A DNA stretch of 40,133 nucleotides from Cupriavidus lacunae (GTDB lineage Bacteria > Pseudomonadota > Gammaproteobacteria > Burkholderiales > Burkholderiaceae). Position numbers and translations under genes: made by a program. Under the pieces are notes generated by a model. The model saw nothing but the letters and a program-made list of their open reading frames with translations, was not told where the DNA came from and did no database searches. Location of the stretch: contig NZ_QKWJ01000067.1 in the NCBI RefSeq assembly GCF_003353055.1, positions 1-40,133 on the forward strand, written 5' to 3'. Shown one piece after another: positions 1-8,672 of the stretch (positions within the stretch are counted from its first letter, which is position 1; each line of letters opens with the position of its first letter).

Positions 1-101
1 CTGATCGGGCTGTGTTCGATAAAGCGTTCCACCACTGCGTCCAGTACCACGCCACTGACTCCGTCTTCGGTTCGAGGACACGGAGCTTGCCCTATTCTTC
101 A
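1..101. other. unassigned left edge
   Basis: I see no recognisable gene or RNA here. The stretch lies just past the stop of the truncated hydratase and is not the missing C-terminal half of that protein, so a rearrangement junction probably lies close to position 102-150. Confidence 0.3.
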
Positions 102-536
102 TCACCTTGAAAGGGGTGGCTCTAAGAGCCCTTCGACGCACACCTCATGACGGACCTTGACGAAGACCAGCTTGCCGGTCCTGCCCTCCTTGGTCGAGAC
201 GTCATCGATGATCGAGGTGCGCACAACGCGGTCGCCCACCCGAAGCGGAGCACGAAATTCAAACTGGCCACCAGCCCACATGCGACGTGGCAGTGGCACG
301 GGAGGCAGGAAGCCACCACGCTTGGCATGACCATCCGCACCAATCTCGCTCTGTCGGTGCATGGGAAGAAAGTAAAGCCAATGCCACAGCGGCGGCAATG
401 GCGTACCAGTCGGCTGCGGTGCCACCGGATAGTCCAGCGTGGCCCGCAAAGCAGTCACCGGCACCGCGGTAATCGTATCTTCGTGCTGCGCCCTGCGTCC
501 GATCCATGTCCGCGGGTCCATTGCCTGTTCGTTCAC
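102..536 (-). pseudogene. truncated MaoC/HTD2-like hotdog acyl-CoA hydratase, N-terminal half
   Basis: The product resembles the N-terminal hotdog domain of mesaconyl/itaconyl-CoA hydratases and HTD2-type 3-hydroxyacyl-thioester dehydratases. The landmarks are an N-terminal DPRTWIGR segment, a proline-rich LPPLWHWLYFLP stretch and a GDRVVRTSIIDDV strand. The family is usually about 280 residues. This one stops at about 144, just after the KVRHEVCVEG strand, and ends in an unrelated LLEPPLSR tail, so the second hotdog domain is missing. A GTG start at 536 is chosen because AAGGAGAG lies just upstream; the ATG six residues inside is the alternative. The truncation and the neighbouring decayed genes suggest it is not functional. 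The family call is from memory of motifs, not from alignment. Confidence 0.55.
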
Positions 537-682
537 TGCTCTCTCCTTGCTGTCCGTGCCAGAGCGGCACATGCACGCGAATTGATTTTGGTCTCCCCGC
601 TGAAGGGAGGGAAATGCATAGTTCCTATGGATTGATCTGCCTGTTGCATCAATCGAGTGCCCGTGCAGCAGGTCCGGGTTCT

Positions 683-1512
683 TTAGAAGCGGTGTCGCAA
701 GCCGATACCGCCACCGACCTTGCTGCCCTTGACGCCCATAAAGGAAGGGAGCGCGTAACCGCCATTGATTCGGTTGAAGTCAACCTCAGCGTAGACATCG
801 GTGCGCTTCGACAGGTTGTAGTCGGCAACACCCGTGACCATAATTCGGCTGCCATCGGTGTTGCGTTGGCGGTCGTAGTGTGACGTCACCGATAGTGTTA
901 AGGCTTGGGTCGCAGATACCGCGATGCCGCCTGTAAAGACGTCATTGCGGGTCGGGCTCACGTCAAAGCGGTTGTTTAGGTAGCCAAAGGTTAATTTGAC
1001 GATTCCCCACTGGTAGTTGCCGCCCAGTCCCCATACCTTTCTCGCCTCGGGAGTCGTCAACGCGTTGGCCTGTTGCCAGAAGGCGCCTACGTCGACCGGA
1101 CCTCTCGTGTAGCCAAGCGAGATCCCGTAACTGGAACTGCGCTTCGTTTGGCCAGGCACTTCGCCGAAGGTATAGTGAGCGCCGGCCGACAGCGCCCCCC
1201 ATTGCCCAAAGTACTTGGCCATGTTGCCTTGGCGCGGCCCCGTATAGCCGTTGATGATAGTGACGGCGTCCAAATTTGGATGTCCGTTCGGCTGAAAGCG
1301 ACCTGCTGCATCGTAGGCCGTCGTAAATTGACGCCCGAAAGTCAGTCTGCCTACCCCCTCCTTATTCAGACCCACCCACGCTTGCCGCCCGAACAGGCGC
1401 CCTTGTCCGCCCGTGCTCTGCTGACCATAGTTGGCGGTCGCCGTACCTTGTGACGACACGCCTGTCGTTGGGTCGAAGCCGCTTTCCAGATTGAAGATGG
1501 CGGACAGCCCGA
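683..1512 (-). pseudogene. general porin (Gram-negative porin type) lacking its 5' end
   Basis: About 270 residues of a Burkholderiales-type trimeric porin can be read. They start at AIFNLESGFDPTTG (the usual turn near residue 90) and pass through RLFGRQAWVGLN and GRLTFGRQ to the C-terminal GIGLRHRF, whose terminal Phe is typical of outer-membrane barrels. The signal peptide and first strands are absent. Upstream of about 1512 the frame stays open but encodes basic, non-porin sequence with no signal peptide. The gene was therefore cut by a rearrangement, and the open frame further upstream is chance. It would not be exported. Confidence 0.75.
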
Positions 1513-1651
1513 TGCAAACAAGTATTTGGATGAGATTCCACCGGGCGTGATTGGACCGCTCGTGAAGGTGGTTTACAGAAATGCGATGCAGACCAACTTC
1601 ATTAGTCGGCTCGGAGGGAGCACTTTTACGGGTCTTCCGCAATCTGTGTGA
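1505..1651 (+). other. possible C-terminal fragment of an unrecognised gene
   Basis: Starting at the point where the antisense porin loses homology, one plus-strand frame reads DANKYLDEIPPGVIGPLVK and continues to a TGA at 1649-1651. It looks protein-like, and its start coincides with the porin breakpoint, as expected if two truncated genes were joined there. I do not recognise the family, and the open frame may be chance. Confidence 0.2.
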
Positions 1652-1823
1652 CGACGGCGAATTCGCGTCGAGGACCCTTGCCGTCGTCTTTCCCGCCCCA
1701 CTACCACCATTCTTCTTATTGACTGACGTAAGCGAGCTCGCCAGCCTCGTCCTGGCTCGCACGAGCTCACGCGCCTGCGATGGCGACCGGACTAGCAGGT
1801 CCAGTAGGACAAGGCAGGCCAGT

Positions 1824-3447
1824 TTAGCTTGGCTTCAACACCCGCAGCCGCAGAAGCTCGATATTCGCGCGGCCATACATTTGGCGCTTGAGGAGCTTGA
1901 GCCGGTTGACATGACCCTCGGTCTGGCCATTGCTCCATGGCAGCTTGAAGGCCGCCCGCACAGCCGGTAAGTCGGCGCGCAGGCTTTGCGCGAACCTGCG
2001 CATTTCCGCAGCGTCGCAGCCCGACAAACGTTTCAACCATCGATCGAAATGTCGCGGACTTCACCGGTGCATGAGCCCGAGAAACTCCCGCGCGAGGCTG
2101 CGGACCTCGCCCACCACGGGTTCGATCTTGCACAGCGCCTGCACGAAGCGCTCGTGGTCCGCGCTCCTGGGCTCCTCGACGGCGAGGTTCCTCCATCCGA
2201 CAAGCCATCCGAACACGCGCCGGGCGGACGGAATCGGAATCGTTCGCACGGGCTCCAGGGCAAGCGGCGCCTTGCCCAGCGGAAAAAGGAGGCGAATCAC
2301 GCAATTCCGAACGGCGGCGCGACTGCCCGTGTATCCTCGCTGCTTGAGTTCCCGCCAGATCAGTTCAGGAAAGCGACAGCCCTGCGCGATTCGTTCCTCG
2401 ATATCGCTGAGATAAGGATCTAAAGGCGTCGGACCCCGCGCCCTGGGTGCGCGCTCGGGGAACGCCCCCGCGGTGATGAAGTTGCGCACGGTTCGATGGT
2501 CGATTGAGAGCTCTTGCCCGATTCCTTTCATCGTGCCGCCCTGGGCGTGTAGCGCCATAACCCGCTCGTACAGCTCCCACCCGCGAGGCGCGTCGCTGAT
2601 CGCTCAGACGCTGCCATGACCATAGTGAGTTGCGGCTCCGCTCCCGCTGCCGGTCCAGGGTCACGCCACGGACCTCGACTTGCTGCGCGGCTTGGCGCAG
2701 TTGCGATCCGAGTCGGCACAGCAGTCTCTCGACGTTGTCGCGCAAGTTGCACAGTAGATGCCAGCGATCCGAGACCTGCGTGGCTGCCGGCAGCGCAATG
2801 TCGACGGCCTCCGAGTAGGCCCCGGCCCGGTCCCTGGCGACGATCTCGATCGATGGGTGCGCACGCATCCACGCGGCCACCGCAGTTCCTTCCCTGCCGG
2901 CGAACACTTCGATCGGCTCACGTCGCTCCAGGTCGACGATGATCGTTCCGTACTGGTGACCGCGCGCGATCGCCCAGTCATCGATGCCGACGACCCGCGG
3001 TCGTGGTTTGCGCTTGCGCTCAGGAGCTCTGCGCAACTCCCGCAGCACGGTGTCGGCACTGGTACGCAAGCCCAGGGCGTTAGCAAGCCTGGCTGCCGCC
3101 TCACCACCGAGGGCATGGCCCAGCGCGTGCAACGCCCGAGCCTGCGATCGCGTACGACGTTGATGCCGACCGGCTAAGGCGTGGATGTTCTCGGCAAACG
3201 TACGACGCGGGCAGCCGGCATTTGCACACTTGAAGCGACGCACCTCAACGGCGAGAACGACCCGCTGGTCGAGCATCGGACGTTCTTCCAGCCTGCGCAC
3301 ATAGCTGCCGTGGATTCGGTGACTCCAACGATGGCAGGCAGGACACGGTGCCGCGCGAACCGTACTGCAGGCTTCGACAGTAACGGTCTCCCCTCGCGCG
3401 TCACTGGAGACGACGCGCTTACCTACACGGGCGAGAATACGATCGCG
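1824..3447 (-). mobile_element. ISL3-family transposase remnant, frameshifted at least twice
   Basis: Three consecutive frames together give most of an ISL3 transposase. The first (about 3447 to 2600) has a CPAC zinc-finger, the RRFKCANAGCPRRTFAE motif, the first catalytic Asp in VVGIDDWAIARG and the second in QVSDRWHLLCNLRD. The second (about 2600 to 2061) carries the internal helix-turn-helix MKGIGQELSIDHRTVRNFI. The third (about 2050 to 1824) has the catalytic Glu in PWSNGQTEGHVNRLK and the family C-terminus. Frame changes fall near 2600 and 2050. The N-terminal frame opens after a TGA at 3448-3450 with no usable start codon. No terminal inverted repeats or target duplication were found, so this is a dead fragment. 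Confidence 0.85.
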
Positions 3448-3450
3448 TCA

Positions 3451-3712
3451 ATTCGCGTGACAACGACAGAGAGATCGCACGCAATATCAATGAAATCAAT
3501 GACTTAAGCACAGCGAAGGAAAGTTGTCACCGCGAAAGGATTCGATCAAAGTAAAGCCAGATCGGCCCGAAATCAAGCCCCCAACGCGGCCGTCACACAA
3601 AGTGCGGGAGACCCGGAAAGTCGTCACCGATTCCGAAGGAATGTCTAGGTGGCGGCAGCAGTGGCTGGATCAACTGGAGAGCACCCAATTGAACGCGCTA
3701 GCCATGCGTCGC
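3451..3712. other. spacer between ISL3 remnant and tetR gene
   Basis: There is no confident gene. A plus-strand open frame at 3524-3739 would encode 71 lysine/arginine/proline-rich residues, but it has no recognisable motif and overlaps the end of the convergent regulator gene. It is treated as unassigned. Confidence 0.3.
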
Positions 3713-4336
3713 CTACTGATTTGCTACGTGCCACTGTAACGCCCCGACCAAGCCAACTGCCTTGCCCGCCAGTTCGCCCGCTTGCGCCGCCAAGTCGAAG
3801 CTCGGCTCGAACAGCCAGCTTTCGACAATACCGAACACATAGGCCTCATAGGCGAACGCCGCCGTCAGTATATTGGTGCCCGCCGGTAACAGCCGCGCAG
3901 CCACGGCGTGCTCGAGGCAGCCGCCGGCATGGTTGCGCAACCGGACGCTGAGCGCGATGCGTTGGTCGCGGATGATATCGGAACCGCCCTGCCGGCCCCA
4001 TTTGAAGAGCAGCGCGCTGATATTCAGCGCGTCGCCCTGCCCGACCACGGTGCGGAAGAGGGCCTCGGCAGTAGCCACCATGGCCTGGAGCGGCGAGGAT
4101 GGTGACTCGGTCGAAAAGGCTTCCTCTAAAGCCTCCACGGCATCGTGGCACACGCTCTCCAGCAACCTTTGCTTGCTCTCGAAGTGCCAGTACACAGCGC
4201 CTCGGGTCACGCCTGCAAGGCGGGCGATCTCCTCCAGCGTGGTACGTGCATAACCTGCGGAGCAGAACATTTGCACGGCGGCGCACATAATCGTCAGACG
4301 GGTCTGATCCGCCTCCAGAGCTGTCCGCCTCGCCAT
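3713..4336 (-). CDS. TetR/AcrR-family transcriptional regulator
   Basis: A 207-residue one-component regulator with an N-terminal helix-turn-helix at about residues 12-58: MFCSAGYARTTLEEIARLAG, then VTRGAVYWHFESKQRLL. The alpha-helical ligand-binding domain follows. The RGAVYWHF recognition helix is of the AcrR/TtgR kind. It differs from the two related TetR proteins at 28 and 30 kb, so a different operator is expected. Its ATG overlaps the TAA of a short open stretch in the Old Yellow Enzyme frame (TAATG), which implies translation coupled to the upstream operon. It is the last gene of the minus-strand flavocytochrome operon and probably gives feedback control by a substrate or product. The ligand is unknown. 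Confidence 0.85.
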   Translation of the reverse strand: MARRTALEADQTRLTIMCAAVQMFCSAGYARTTLEEIARLAGVTRGAVYWHFESKQRLLESVCHDAVEALEEAFSTESPSSPLQAMVATAEALFRTVVGQGDALNISALLFKWGRQGGSDIIRDQRIALSVRLRNHAGGCLEHAVAARLLPAGTNILTAAFAYEAYVFGIVESWLFEPSFDLAAQAGELAGKAVGLVGALQWHVANQ

Positions 4337-4503
4337 TAGTCGATCCCCGTGTTATGCCACAAGCGCAGTGAAACCGAGCGGCGCTCCTCGGCAAGCAGCA
4401 CGGTACTGATGCCGGCCTTGTAGAGGCCTTGGCCGCCCCGCACAGCGTCGAGCACCAAGGCCCGCTTGGCGAACATCTGCAGGTCCACTTCGTCTGCATC
4501 GAC
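4336..4503 (-). other. in-frame coding-like extension after the OYE stop codon
   Basis: After the TAA of the Old Yellow Enzyme gene (4504-4506) the same frame stays open for 55 codons, to a TAA that overlaps the tetR start. The encoded stretch (for example MFAKRALVLDAVRGGQGLYK from an ATG at 4476) has GC-rich third positions like its neighbours. It may be a 46-residue protein, or the original C-terminus of the OYE gene cut off by a CAA-to-TAA change. I do not recognise a family. Confidence 0.35.
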
Positions 4504-5781
4504 TTATTTTTGATTCATGCGAGCCAGCTTGTCGGCCAATGTCATCAGCGTCCGATTGCCGGTGGCCCACACAATGGCGTTCTGGACGAGGCTGGATTGC
4601 GTGGCGCCCGTATCCTCGCGGCCCATCTCAGGATTCTTATGGCAAGCCACCGGCACGTTAAGGATCAGCCGGCGTAGGCAGGAGTTCGCATTGTCGCACC
4701 ACACGATTTCCCGCTCGCGCCCCTCGGTAACTTTCACGGCGTAATCCGGGTCAGCCAGCATCTGCCGGGCGAGCATGCTTGCGTCGACATGCCCGGCCTC
4801 GATAGCCTCGGCGGCCTGCCTCGGATCGGGCGTGCTGGAAAGGAACAGCCTAACATCGCTGCCCACCGCCTTGCGGAAAGCCTGTGGCTCGCCGTGCGCG
4901 AGCATGTTGCCGGAGATGCTCGTGACGTTCTCACCCATGGACTCGTAGTTGCCTTCGCTGAGCGAAATGAAATCCACGCCGGCCTTGACGATGTGCGCGG
5001 CCACCTCGGAGAAGCCTTCTGGCCCCTGACCATTTGGCATGTGGTCGTTGACGCTCATGCGGATGCCGACCGGGTAATCGGAGCCTACCTCGGCGCGCAC
5101 CGCGGCGACCACGTCGTGCAGCGCCCGGGCACGGTTCTCGGCCGAACCACCGTACTTGTCCGTGCGTTGGTTTGCGAGCGGCGAAAGGAACGATGAGTAG
5201 AAATAGCACATATGCGCGCCGATCTCCACACCGTCGAAGCCCGCCGCCTTGGCGCGCCGCGCCGCGGAGACGACTGCAGCTTCCAGTTCCTTGATCTCAC
5301 CGATCGTGGCCTCTTTGGGTACCGGCGTGACGCGTCCGCCCGGAATGTAGAGGTTCTCTGGCAGGCTGCCCGCCCCCAAGTCGACCGGTGTCGGGCTGGC
5401 AGACGATAGCCAGTTGCCGTTGCGCGGCACACCCATCCGACCGAAACTCGGGAACAACTGCGCGAAGACTGGCGTGCCGTATGCATGCACAGCGTCCGTC
5501 AGCCGCTTGAGGTCGGGAACGAACTCGTCCTTGTCGAAACGCACGTTCGGGGAGAACGGCGACTCGTTCCACGCCCGCTCGCTCGCCACCGAGCCGCCGA
5601 CGATGATGAGCCCCACTCCGCCCTTGGCGCGCCGCGTCAGGAAAGCGATGGTCTGCTCGCTCGGCCGGCCGTCATCGGTCGGACGCAGCACCGCCATCGG
5701 CCCGAGGATGATGCGATTCTTGATTTCGAGCTTGTTGATCTTGAGAGGGCTTGCGAGCACCGCGGTCGTTGTCGTCGTCAT
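4504..5781 (-). CDS. NADH:flavin oxidoreductase / Old Yellow Enzyme family
   Basis: A 425-residue FMN-dependent TIM-barrel reductase that would reduce an activated C=C bond of an enone, enal or enoate. Landmarks are the N-terminal LKINKLEIKNRIILGPM strand, the EIGAHMCYFYSSFLSPLANQ segment (the substrate-binding His region, usually HAAHGYL), the RTDKYGGSAENR motif and a C-terminal WCDNANSC...VACHKNP cysteine cluster. That cluster resembles the Fe-S ligands of 2,4-dienoyl-CoA reductases, but only three of the usual four cysteines are in place. The FAD/NAD domain of the roughly 670-residue dienoyl-CoA reductases is absent. The start at 5781 gives the MTTTTTAVLAS N-terminus; no strong ribosome site precedes it. 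It is cotranscribed with the SDR 60 bp upstream. A role in side-chain reduction is inference. Confidence 0.8.
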   Translation of the reverse strand: MTTTTTAVLASPLKINKLEIKNRIILGPMAVLRPTDDGRPSEQTIAFLTRRAKGGVGLIIVGGSVASERAWNESPFSPNVRFDKDEFVPDLKRLTDAVHAYGTPVFAQLFPSFGRMGVPRNGNWLSSASPTPVDLGAGSLPENLYIPGGRVTPVPKEATIGEIKELEAAVVSAARRAKAAGFDGVEIGAHMCYFYSSFLSPLANQRTDKYGGSAENRARALHDVVAAVRAEVGSDYPVGIRMSVNDHMPNGQGPEGFSEVAAHIVKAGVDFISLSEGNYESMGENVTSISGNMLAHGEPQAFRKAVGSDVRLFLSSTPDPRQAAEAIEAGHVDASMLARQMLADPDYAVKVTEGREREIVWCDNANSCLRRLILNVPVACHKNPEMGREDTGATQSSLVQNAIVWATGNRTLMTLADKLARMNQK

Positions 5782-5841
5782 CGAAAATCTTGTCTGTGAA
5801 TGAGGATTGGGAGTTGGCAATCGCTGCACTCCGCCCACGCC

Positions 5842-6648
5842 CTACATGATTGCGCTCGCGCCGCCGTCCACCAAGATATTGGTTCCGGTAACCCACTGCG
5901 CCTCGTCGGAGGCAAGGTAAAGGCCCGCGTAGGCGACGGCGACCGGATCACCGGGCTGCCCCGAGATCGTGCGCTCCACGATCTCGGCCACCGGCGCCTT
6001 GTCACCCATCTCACGGAACATCGCCTGGACCGGCGGCGTGTTCATGACGCCGGGACTCACCGAGTTGACGCGCACGCCGACCGCGATCCCCTCTGCCGCG
6101 AGTTGGCGCGTCAGCGCAAGCACGGCTCCCTTCGCGGCGGCGTGCGCCGCCTGTGGAAGCGCACGCGCGCCCTGGATACCCGCGCCCGAGCCAATATTGA
6201 CGATCGCGCCGCGCGACTTCACCAGATGCGGCCATGCGACCTGGCAGGCGCGCCAGACCAGATCCAACTCGTTCTGGATCGTGAAGACATAGTCCTCATC
6301 GCTCTGCGCCGCGAACGGCGCGAAACGGGGCATGCTGGCGTTGTTGTAGAGCACATCGATGCGGCCATGCTTAGCGACGGCGGCGTCCACCCAACGCGAC
6401 ACAGCATCGCGGCTGCTGAGATCGACCGGGGCGACAGCGTCAATCGAATGACCATCGGACTCCACCAGCCGCGCTGTTTCAGCGGTCGTTTCTGGGTTGA
6501 TGTCGCAGCCCACGACGATCGCGCCCTCGCTCGCGAACAGCCGCGCCGTCACGCGACCCATTCCGCTGCCGATGCCGGTGAGAAGCACCACCTTGTCATG
6601 CAGGCGGCCCACACGCAAATCACGGCTGATTTTGTCCGCGTATTTCAT
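5842..6648 (-). CDS. short-chain dehydrogenase/reductase with His at the catalytic Tyr position
   Basis: A 268-residue classical-length SDR. The Rossmann motif TGIGSGMG is at about residues 24-31, the NNAS motif at 102-105 and the catalytic Ser at 154 (NIGSGAG). The usual YxxxK reads H169-A-A-A-K173, so the proton-donating Tyr is His. The C-terminus GTNILVDGGASAIM is typical of the family. Its ATG overlaps the cytochrome stop (ATGA), so it is translationally coupled to the flavocytochrome genes. A benzylic alcohol made by the flavocytochrome would be a natural substrate, but the Tyr-to-His change means that a dehydrogenase activity cannot be assumed. Confidence 0.85.
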   Translation of the reverse strand: MKYADKISRDLRVGRLHDKVVLLTGIGSGMGRVTARLFASEGAIVVGCDINPETTAETARLVESDGHSIDAVAPVDLSSRDAVSRWVDAAVAKHGRIDVLYNNASMPRFAPFAAQSDEDYVFTIQNELDLVWRACQVAWPHLVKSRGAIVNIGSGAGIQGARALPQAAHAAAKGAVLALTRQLAAEGIAVGVRVNSVSPGVMNTPPVQAMFREMGDKAPVAEIVERTISGQPGDPVAVAYAGLYLASDEAQWVTGTNILVDGGASAIM

Positions 6649-6995
6649 TTTTTGTAACTCAGATAGGCCGACAGCGCGTCGAGATCGGCGTCGGTGATTT
6701 CAGTCTTGCGGAAAGCCGGCATGATCAGCACGCCATTGCGCACGAAATGGCGAATGAAGTCCGGGTTCATGTCCTTGCGCTCTTCCAGCACGGCGGGAAT
6801 GCTGCCGCCGTACTTGGCCTGTAGCGACGCCGTGCCGGGCATATGTTCGCCCACCGCGTGGCACATCGCGCACCACTTGTCGAAAACAGCCTTGCCCTGG
6901 CCAATCACCGCGCCACTGGGAGCGTTGCCGCCAGCCGTGGCGGAGCTGGCCCAGCACACCATCGCCGCCAGCAATATCGTTTTGATGTTCTTCAT
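6645..6995 (-). CDS. c-type cytochrome subunit of a PCMH/eugenol-hydroxylase-like flavocytochrome
   Basis: A 116-residue protein with a Sec signal peptide (residues 1-21, cleaved near ATAGG) and one haem-binding motif CAMCH at residues 42-46. The probable axial Met is 92 in LIMPAF. Size and position match the small cytochrome subunit (PchC/EhyA type) that takes electrons from the FAD subunit of p-cresol methylhydroxylase and eugenol hydroxylase. It overlaps the flavoprotein gene by 4 bp (ATGA) upstream and the SDR gene by 4 bp downstream, so stoichiometric coupled synthesis is likely. It should act in the periplasm and pass electrons to the respiratory chain. Confidence 0.85.
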   Translation of the reverse strand: MKNIKTILLAAMVCWASSATAGGNAPSGAVIGQGKAVFDKWCAMCHAVGEHMPGTASLQAKYGGSIPAVLEERKDMNPDFIRHFVRNGVLIMPAFRKTEITDADLDALSAYLSYKK

Positions 6996-8668
6996 TTGGC
7001 GTTCTTCCGCTGGTTTTTCGGCCAGATGCCATAACGGCCCGGAGACAGGATGCCCTTGGGGTCAACGGCGTCCTTGATGGCTTCGTGCAGGCGCAGCAGG
7101 CTATTGTTGTTGTACGAGTACAGGCCCATCGCCTGGTCCTGGAATTCCGTATGGCAGCGGTATTCGCCCCAGCCATGCTTAGCACCGATGTCGAGCAAGG
7201 TGCGGTAGGCGCTGATGATCGACTTGTTCAGGGCCAGGTCATCGGTAATCGGAAAGCCGACGATGAACAGGAAGGTGCGTTCGTAGAACGGCGCCGGCAG
7301 CGCAAACGGACGCAGGTTCCAGATCGGGACGTTCTGCAGGGCGGGAATGGTGCGCGCGGCCTCGTCGAACACGCGGTTGGCATCGAGGATGCCTTCGGCG
7401 CTCTGCGGAATGACAGGCGAGAACCACATGTGCCCGCGCATCGGGTTCGGATTGCCGCCGGCGCGCGTGCCCATGCCGAAGAAATCCATGTTCGGCACGC
7501 CTGCGTCCTGCGGGTAGAAAGTCCACTCGGCGGCGGCCTTGCGCGGGTCGGTCTGGATCGGGCCGGACCGGAAGGCGGCGTTCTTGATCGCCTTGCTTGC
7601 CAGTTCCTGCACTGCTTCCCACTGCGCGGCGACCACCTTCCGCGGGCCGTAGAATTTCAGGCTCAGGCCCCAGTACGAGATCTTGTTGTCGGCGCCGTAC
7701 TTGGCCAGTTCTGCCGAATAACCGACCTTGGCCTTGGCGACCAGGTCCGCCTGCCCCTTCGGCAACTGCGGCGGGCCCTTGTAGAAGGCTTCCACCAGAT
7801 GCTGGGTCTTGTTGCTCACGCCCAGTAGCGGGCTGAGCAGTTCTGGCGTGCCAGGCGCCAGACCGGTGTTCTCGGCGTACTTGAGCAGTTCGACCAGGGG
7901 ATGCAGGTCTTCGTAGCGCGGAACGTAGATCGTGCCTTCGAGGAAGGCTTCCGGCGCCGGCATCAGCCAGATGCCCATTTTGGTGACGATGCCGAAGTTG
8001 GACTGCGAGAAAATGCCATCGACGCTTGGGCCCATGCCGTATTTGTACTGGCCCCAGGTCTTCGCGCCGGGCAGTGCGCCCATGCCGGTGCGCACCACTT
8101 CACCATTGGCCAGCACCACTTCCATGCCGCAATGCGAACCGAAGTGATCGCGGAAGCGCGACAGGGTGTGGCCCACGCCGTGGTCGACCGCATTGCCCAG
8201 CACGCTGCCCCAGCCCGGATCGGCGGTGTCGATCCACAGCTTCAGGCCCTTCTCCTGGATGTAGTTGTACAGGTCGAAGTAACTGACACCCGGCTCGACG
8301 ATGGCGTAGGCATTGCTCTCGCTGACCTCGATGATGCGGTTCATCCGCTTCAGGTCGAGTACCACGCTGCCGGATTGATTCGGCGCGGAGCCGCCGTAGC
8401 CAAGGTTCTTGCCGGTGGAAATCGTGTACAGCGGAATAGCGTACTTGTTGGCGATGCGCACCACGGCCTGCACTTCCTCGACCGAAGCCGGCGCCACGGC
8501 GGCAGCGGCGCTGCGGTCTTCCGGCGTGTCGCGCGTCGGCGCATAGGCGTCCTTGTACGGGAACAGTTCTTCGTCGGTGATGAGTACCCAATCCTTGCCG
8601 ACGACCTTGGCGAATTCCTGGAGGGCGTTGGCGAAGACTTTGGGAGCTACGTTCGGTGGGGTTCTCAT
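6992..8668 (-). CDS. FAD-binding oxidase of the VAO/PCMH family (4-alkylphenol hydroxylase-like flavoprotein)
   Basis: A 558-residue flavoprotein of the vanillyl-alcohol oxidase / p-cresol methylhydroxylase family. The FAD-binding PCMH domain (about residues 45-260) contains AAVAPASVEEVQAVVRIA, STGKNLGYGGSAP and the pyrophosphate-binding segment GSVLGNAVDHGVGHT. The C-terminal cap ends in DAVDPKGILSPGRYGIWP, a family signature. Such enzymes convert a para-alkyl or para-allyl phenol to a quinone methide, which water then hydroxylates. The adjacent cytochrome c makes the flavocytochrome dehydrogenase type (4-cresol, 4-ethylphenol, eugenol or pinoresinol hydroxylases) far likelier than an H2O2-forming oxidase. 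The flavoprotein shows no signal peptide of its own. Substrate size (simple alkylphenol, phenylpropanoid or lignan) cannot be decided by eye, so no gene symbol is given. Confidence 0.9.
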   Translation of the reverse strand: MRTPPNVAPKVFANALQEFAKVVGKDWVLITDEELFPYKDAYAPTRDTPEDRSAAAAVAPASVEEVQAVVRIANKYAIPLYTISTGKNLGYGGSAPNQSGSVVLDLKRMNRIIEVSESNAYAIVEPGVSYFDLYNYIQEKGLKLWIDTADPGWGSVLGNAVDHGVGHTLSRFRDHFGSHCGMEVVLANGEVVRTGMGALPGAKTWGQYKYGMGPSVDGIFSQSNFGIVTKMGIWLMPAPEAFLEGTIYVPRYEDLHPLVELLKYAENTGLAPGTPELLSPLLGVSNKTQHLVEAFYKGPPQLPKGQADLVAKAKVGYSAELAKYGADNKISYWGLSLKFYGPRKVVAAQWEAVQELASKAIKNAAFRSGPIQTDPRKAAAEWTFYPQDAGVPNMDFFGMGTRAGGNPNPMRGHMWFSPVIPQSAEGILDANRVFDEAARTIPALQNVPIWNLRPFALPAPFYERTFLFIVGFPITDDLALNKSIISAYRTLLDIGAKHGWGEYRCHTEFQDQAMGLYSYNNNSLLRLHEAIKDAVDPKGILSPGRYGIWPKNQRKNAK

Positions 8669-8672
8669 GGTG

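Noticed and set aside
683..1762. Full 359-residue porin from the upstream ATG
   Set aside because: The first 90 residues are basic and lack a signal peptide or porin strands; only the part from about 1512 downward is porin, so it is called a truncated pseudogene.
1824..3447. Intact ISL3 insertion sequence
   Set aside because: At least two frameshifts, no start codon and no terminal inverted repeats or target duplication.
3524..3739. 71-residue plus-strand gene before tetR
   Set aside because: No motif, a composition typical of chance frames, and overlap with the end of the convergent tetR gene.
5800..6657. 285-residue plus-strand open frame opposite the SDR
   Set aside because: The antisense frame is clearly an SDR with all structural motifs; the plus-strand product is Arg/His-rich noise.
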